Shown here: positions 14,097-18,866 of the stretch, piece by piece
How positions within the stretch are numbered: position 1 is the first letter of the stretch
Layout: each line of letters starts with the position of its first letter
NCBI GenBank assembly: GCA_900767875.1
Contig: CAAGAT010000077.1
Coordinates: 1 to 18,866, forward strand
Direction of reading: 5' to 3'
Source: an uncultured Sutterella sp.
GTDB lineage: Bacteria; Pseudomonadota; Gammaproteobacteria; Burkholderiales; Burkholderiaceae_F
Length of the DNA: 18,866 bases
Position numbers and translations under genes: made by a program
Notes under the pieces: model-generated
Database searches by the model: none
Seen by the model: only the letters and a program-made list of their open reading frames with translations
What the model was told of the DNA's origin: nothing

Positions 14097-14429
14097 ATGA
14101 GAGGGAATTTCGCCGGTCTGCTCGCGCAGGCCCAGAAAATGCAGAAAAACGTCGAGCGCGCCCAGGCCGAGCTTGCCAACATCGAAGTGACGGGCGAAGC
14201 CGGCGCCGGCCTCGTCAAGATCACCGTGACGGCCAAGCACGAAGCCAAGCGCGTGCAGATTGACCCGAGCCTGTTGTCGGGCAGCGAAGACGACAAGGAA
14301 ATGCTCGAGGATCTGATTGCCGCTGCCCTGAACGACGCCGCGCACAAGGCCGAGGCGGTCGCGCAGCAAAAGATGCGCGAAGCCACCGCGGGCATGCCCC
14401 TGCCTCCGGGCATGAAGATGCCGTTCTGA
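14097..14429 (+). CDS. ybaB: Nucleoid-associated protein, YbaB/EbfC family
   Basis: Small cytosolic DNA-binding protein of 110 aa, almost the length of E. coli YbaB (109 aa). It forms dimers that bind and compact DNA. Family features are the N-terminal helix GLLAQAQKMQKNVERAQAEL, the EVTGEAGAGLVKITVTAKHE sheet, and the DLIAAALNDAAHKAEAVAQQKM helix. The Met/Pro-rich end (GMPLPPGMKMPF) is typical of the family. It follows the dnaX tail by 27 nt and precedes an intrinsic terminator. recR, which usually comes next in dnaX-ybaB clusters, is absent here. Confidence 0.96.
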   Translation: MRGNFAGLLAQAQKMQKNVERAQAELANIEVTGEAGAGLVKITVTAKHEAKRVQIDPSLLSGSEDDKEMLEDLIAAALNDAAHKAEAVAQQKMREATAGMPLPPGMKMPF

Positions 14430-14455
14430 TCGCCTCCGTGATCTGAAGCATCCCC

Positions 14456-14489
14456 AATCCCTTCGACTGCGGCCGGAGGGATTTTTTTC
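14456..14489 (+). terminator. Intrinsic terminator after ybaB
   Basis: ATCCCT (14457-14462) pairs with AGGGAT (14477-14482), with weaker pairing inside the loop, and seven T's follow (14482-14488). It ends the dnaX-ybaB transcript. Confidence 0.85.
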
Positions 14490-14570
14490 ACGTTTCGGCG
14501 GCAACGCTCCGCAACAAATCGGGAGCCAGTCCCCTGAAAAACCTGCTGGTTCGGGGTCGCCAATTTCCCC

Positions 14571-14576
14571 TAAAAT
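14571..14576 (+). promoter_or_regulatory. Possible -10 box for the CNNM/CorC gene
   Basis: TAAAAT lies 45 bp upstream of the next start codon, after the ybaB terminator, so a promoter is expected in this gap. The -35 position is weak. Two T-rich tracts (14591-14598 and 14610-14618) fall in the leader, and no good ribosome binding site is visible. Confidence 0.4.
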
Positions 14577-14620
14577 TCAACCTTTCGTCACTTTTTTTCG
14601 GAACCTTTCTTTTTTTTGCC

Positions 14621-15937
14621 ATGAGCAGTTGGTTTGACGTCCTGATGCTGTTTGCGCTGATTGTGTGTAACGGCGTGTTTTCGATGAGCGAAATCGCTCT
14701 GGTCACGAGCCGCAAGGCCAAGCTACAGGTGCTCGCCGAAGACGGCAACAAGGGCGCCGCGCGCGCGGGCAAGCTGCAGGCCGATCCGACCTGGGCCCTG
14801 TCGACCATTCAGGTGGGCATCACCTCCATCGGCATTCTCTCGGGTATCGTCGGCGAGTCGGCCCTGGCCGGCCCCGCGGCCGAAGTGCTCGTGAGCTGGG
14901 GCGTCTCGCCCGAGACGGCCAAGGTGCTCGGCGTCACGCTCGTGGTGGTGTTCGTCACCTATTTCTCGATCGTGTTGGGTGAGCTCGTGCCCAAGCGCCT
15001 CGGGCAAAGCTGGCCGGAGGCGCTGGCCTGCGTCGTCGCGCGCCCGCTCTATCTTCTGAGCCTTCTCATGAGTCCCTTTGTGAAGCTCCTGGCGGTGTCC
15101 ACGCAGCTCGTGCTCAAGGTGCTGCGCCTGGACAAGGCCGACGAGAACGGCGTCACGCAGGAGGAAATCCACGCGATGATCGAAGAGGGCAGCGCCTCGG
15201 GCGCCATTGAAGAGAACGAACGCGACATGGTGCGCAACGTCTTTCGCCTCGATGACCGTCAGGTCGGCAGCGTGATGACGCCGCGCAACGACATCGAATG
15301 GATCGACCTGCAGGACGGGTCAGAAGCCAACATTCAAAAGATTCTCACGAGCAAGCGCTCGCGTCTGGTGGTGGCCTCGGGGTCGCTCTCGGACGTCAAG
15401 GGCATCTGCTCGACCCGCGGCCTGCTGCAGCAGATCGTCGAAGACAAGAAGATCGACTTTACGCAGGATCTGCTGCCGGCCGTTTACGTGCCCGAATCGT
15501 TGAGCGCCCTGGAGCTGCTCGAGCACTTTAAGAGCACGATCGTGCCGATGTCTCTGGTGGTGGACGAATTTGGCGAAGTGGTGGGCCTGGTGACGCCCCG
15601 CGACGTGCTCGAAGCCATCGCGGGTGAATTTCAGGCCGAAACCGACGAGGAGCGCATGGCCATCGAGCGCCCCGACGGCTCGTGGTTCCTCGACGGCATC
15701 ATCGCCATTCCGGAACTCAAGGACACGCTGGGCATCAAGGAAGTGCCCGAAGAGGAACTCGGCCGCTACAACACGCTGGCGGGCATGATGATGCTGTTGC
15801 TGCAGCGCGTGCCCAAGACGGGCGATCGGGTGAGCTGGGAGCACTGGGACTTTGAAGTGGCCGACATGGACGGGCGGCGCATCGACAAGGTGCTGGCCAC
15901 CCCCAAGGTGAGCGGCACCGCACAGGGCAAAGCGTAA
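14621..15937 (+). CDS. CNNM-domain membrane protein with CBS pair and CorC/HlyC domain (YtfL/PaeA-like)
   Basis: Inner-membrane protein of 438 aa. Residues 1 to about 180 form the CNNM (DUF21) transmembrane domain with the conserved SMSEIALVTSRKAKL and GITSIGILSGIVGE segments and FSIVLGELVPKRLG. A pair of CBS domains follows (about 205-335, beginning after VGSVMTPRNDIEWIDL). A C-terminal CorC_HlyC domain then starts near the RPDGSWFLDG strand. Family members include Mg2+/Co2+ transport-related proteins and E. coli YtfL (PaeA), reported to export polyamines such as cadaverine and putrescine. The old name hemolysin is misleading. Substrate here is unknown. uppP starts 18 nt downstream and is probably co-transcribed. 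Confidence 0.92.
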   Translation: MSSWFDVLMLFALIVCNGVFSMSEIALVTSRKAKLQVLAEDGNKGAARAGKLQADPTWALSTIQVGITSIGILSGIVGESALAGPAAEVLVSWGVSPETAKVLGVTLVVVFVTYFSIVLGELVPKRLGQSWPEALACVVARPLYLLSLLMSPFVKLLAVSTQLVLKVLRLDKADENGVTQEEIHAMIEEGSASGAIEENERDMVRNVFRLDDRQVGSVMTPRNDIEWIDLQDGSEANIQKILTSKRSRLVVASGSLSDVKGICSTRGLLQQIVEDKKIDFTQDLLPAVYVPESLSALELLEHFKSTIVPMSLVVDEFGEVVGLVTPRDVLEAIAGEFQAETDEERMAIERPDGSWFLDGIIAIPELKDTLGIKEVPEEELGRYNTLAGMMMLLLQRVPKTGDRVSWEHWDFEVADMDGRRIDKVLATPKVSGTAQGKA

Positions 15938-15955
15938 ACAACAAAAAGGAACGAC

Positions 15956-16786
15956 ATGGATTTTCTGACTCTGATTCAAAGCTTCGTTTTGGGCATTGTC
16001 GAGGGCCTGACCGAATTTCTGCCCGTGAGCTCCACGGGTCACCTGATTCTGGCCGGCGACCTGCTGCGCTTTGACCACCCCTGGTCCGAGTCGTTTTACA
16101 TCGCCATTCAGGCCGGTGCCATCGTAGCCGTGTGCTGGCACTACCGCGCGCGCCTGATTGCCATCCTCCTGAACCTTTTCAAGCGCGGCCGCGAGCAGCG
16201 TCTGGCGATCAACATCGTCGTGGGCTTTTTGCCGGCCGCTTTTCTGGGCGCCACGCTCTCGGGCTTTGTCAAGAGCCACTTCTTCAACGTCTTTACGGTG
16301 GCCATCGCCCTGGTGGTGGGCGGTCTGATCATTTTGTGGATCGAGCGCCGCCACGAGCAAAAGCACATCACGCCGCGGGTGATGGAAGTCGACGACATGA
16401 GCGTCAAGGACGCCTTTGCCGTGGGCTGCATGCAGTGCTTTGCATTGATTCCCGGCACCTCGCGCTCGGGCTCGACCATCATCGGCGGCCTGATTCTGGG
16501 CCTGTCGCGCAAGGCGGCCACCGAGTTTTCGTTCTTTTTGGCCATCCCGACGATCTTCGGGGCCACGGTCTGGGATCTGTGGCAGTCGCGCGAGACGCTC
16601 TCGGTGGACAGTCTGCCCGCGATCAGCGTGGGCTTTGTGGTGAGCTTCCTGTCGGCCATTGTGGTGGTGCGATGGCTCCTGCGCTACGTCTCGAGCAACG
16701 ACTTTAGGGTCTTTGGCTGGTACCGCATCGTCTTCGGGATCGTGATTCTCGTGGCGGGGTATTTCGGCATCGGCTTTGAGATCTAA
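15956..16786 (+). CDS. uppP: Undecaprenyl-diphosphatase UppP (BacA)
   Basis: Inner-membrane enzyme of 276 aa that removes a phosphate from undecaprenyl diphosphate so the lipid carrier can be reused for peptidoglycan and other cell-surface polymers. It contributes to bacitracin resistance. The catalytic segment EGLTEFLPVSSTGH carries E16, E20 and H29, matching E17, E21 and H30 of E. coli. The second signature PGTSRSGSTI carries the catalytic Arg (R170). At least seven hydrophobic helices are visible. AAAAAGGA lies about 6 nt before the ATG. It is convergent with argH. Confidence 0.97.
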   Translation: MDFLTLIQSFVLGIVEGLTEFLPVSSTGHLILAGDLLRFDHPWSESFYIAIQAGAIVAVCWHYRARLIAILLNLFKRGREQRLAINIVVGFLPAAFLGATLSGFVKSHFFNVFTVAIALVVGGLIILWIERRHEQKHITPRVMEVDDMSVKDAFAVGCMQCFALIPGTSRSGSTIIGGLILGLSRKAATEFSFFLAIPTIFGATVWDLWQSRETLSVDSLPAISVGFVVSFLSAIVVVRWLLRYVSSNDFRVFGWYRIVFGIVILVAGYFGIGFEI

Positions 16787-16876
16787 GGCACTCGGCGCAA
16801 CATCTCAATCCCTGCAATCGGCGGACCAGCTCAGGGGCGGGCCCGCCGAAATTGTCTCCGGCACCCGATGTCGGGC

Positions 16877-16914
16877 AAAAGAAACGGCGGCTTGCCGTGT
16901 GGGCAAACCGCCGT
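16877..16914 (-). terminator. Intrinsic terminator of argH
   Basis: ACGGCGG (16884-16890) pairs with CCGCCGT (16908-16914); past one mismatch TTGCC pairs with GGCAA, leaving a 5-nt loop. Read on the minus strand, TTTCTTTT follows the stem. No equally good plus-strand terminator for uppP is seen. The nearby TCGGCGG/CCGCCGA arms (16818-16849) lack a T-run. Confidence 0.8.
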
Positions 16915-16942
16915 GGTGAGCGCCGGCGGAGCCGGCAGTTGC

Positions 16943-18388
<1,446 letters not shown>

Positions 18389-18693
18389 GGCAGTGGTTGA
18401 ATCTATCGGTTGTTGTCAAGTCCGGAAAATTCGAGGGAAAAAGCCCCGCGGCAAAGCGCGCGGCCCAGTGGACTTGGTTTTATGAAAAATGCTAATAATA
18501 TCAAAAGTTTCGACCTTTAAAAAGAGGGCGTGCGTTTTCGGGGGGGCAAAAACAGGGTGAATGCATGAGTTAATACAGGGTTAACCCCTAGAGATCGAAC
18601 AAACCTCCAGTTAAAACAAAGGGATTTCGCCCATATTTTCTTGTATTACTGCCTATTCTATGGTATAAGATAGGCAGTGATTGGAGACCCATC
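18389..18693. other. AT-richer intergenic region between argH and the last gene
   Basis: About 305 bases, clearly poorer in G+C than the genes around it from 18475 onward. It should contain the argH promoter on the minus strand; TATTAT around 18498-18503 is a possible -10 box, without a good -35 box. A 10-bp palindrome GGGTTAACCC lies at 18578-18587 and an inverted repeat at 18648-18678. The composition change could mark the edge of an inserted element. I see no gene or RNA here. Confidence 0.5.
18641..18678 (+). promoter_or_regulatory. Promoter candidate with overlapping inverted repeat before the last gene
   Basis: ACTGCCTAT (18648-18656) and ATAGGCAGT (18670-18678) are perfect 9-bp inverted arms 13 bases apart. 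A possible promoter, TTGTAT (18641-18646), 17-nt spacer and TATAAG (18664-18669), overlaps it so that the -10 box lies between the arms. It may be an operator, or part of the end of an insertion sequence. Confidence 0.45.
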
Positions 18694-18866
18694 ATGGCAC
18701 GTACTTTTCCCCGCTACATTCCCAAGGTTCTTAAGCTCACCGAGCAGCAGAAAGCCCGCGTTCCGAAAGGACTCGAAATCAAGTTCGGCCTCAACCGCGC
18801 CAAGCAGAAAAACGGCACGATCTACGTCACCGAGCGCGCCTACTACATCGACCCCAAGACCAACAG
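18694..18866 (+). CDS. Start of a gene cut by the window edge, probable insertion-sequence transposase
   Basis: The first 57 codons of a plus-strand gene with no stop before the window end. GGAG lies 7 nt before the ATG and an inverted repeat sits over the likely promoter. The N-terminus begins MARTFPRYIPKVLKLTEQQK and continues with a Lys-rich segment and KNGTIYVTERAYYIDPKTNQ. A short strand motif of the YVTERAYY type followed by D-P-K-T resembles the start of IS1634/IS4-like DDE transposases common in gut Burkholderiales, as I recall. The catalytic domain lies outside the window. A DNA-binding or hypothetical protein remains possible. Confidence 0.5.
   Translation, partial: MARTFPRYIPKVLKLTEQQKARVPKGLEIKFGLNRAKQKNGTIYVTERAYYIDPKTN

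Noticed and set aside
16836..16847. GC-only 12-bp palindrome after uppP as a terminator
   Set aside because: No T-run follows it, and such short GC palindromes are common in this base composition.

Overview
The window looks like chromosomal DNA from a GC-rich betaproteobacterium, most likely Burkholderiales and possibly the Sutterellaceae (Sutterella/Parasutterella group). The inference rests on the proteobacterial 5S and short 4.5S-type SRP RNA, the housekeeping set (mutS, suhB, trmJ, cysE, ffs-dnaX-ybaB, uppP, argH) and strong GC bias at third codon positions. Genus-level assignment is a guess from memory, not a search.

Layout. Positions 1-205 hold the end of an rRNA operon: a complete 5S gene and its intrinsic terminator. 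After about 220 bases without a gene, a good sigma70-type promoter (430-458) with an overlapping inverted repeat opens a tightly packed plus-strand operon (546-6375). Its order is SAM-dependent methyltransferase, two permeases, a lipoprotein solute-binding protein and two short ATPases. Neighbouring genes overlap by 4 bases at three of the junctions. The protein lengths match the NikABCDE/Cnt branch of the peptide/nickel ABC importers rather than Opp/Dpp, so uptake of a metal or metal-chelator complex is the best guess; the methyltransferase is an unusual partner. A convergent gap with overlapping inverted repeats (6460-6497) separates this operon from mutS and suhB on the minus strand. suhB is divergent from trmJ across a gap containing a perfect 20-bp palindrome.

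The plus strand then continues with trmJ, cysE and its terminator, the SRP RNA gene ffs, and dnaX-ybaB. dnaX appears as two reading frames: an in-frame product of gamma length (439 aa), and the polymerase-alpha-binding tau domain in the +1 frame (about 138 aa). One skipped base would join them into a tau of about 591 aa. This is the most notable observation in the window. A membrane CNNM/CBS/CorC-type protein and uppP follow, then argH on the minus strand. The last 170 bases begin a truncated gene, probably an insertion-sequence transposase, preceded by an AT-richer stretch and an inverted repeat over its likely promoter.

The cellular roles are mostly housekeeping: translation and protein targeting (5S, ffs, trmJ), replication and repair (dnaX, ybaB, mutS), cysteine and arginine synthesis (cysE, argH), cell-wall lipid carrier recycling (uppP) and nutrient import (the ABC operon). 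I found no CRISPR array, tRNA, toxin-antitoxin pair or recognisable defence system.
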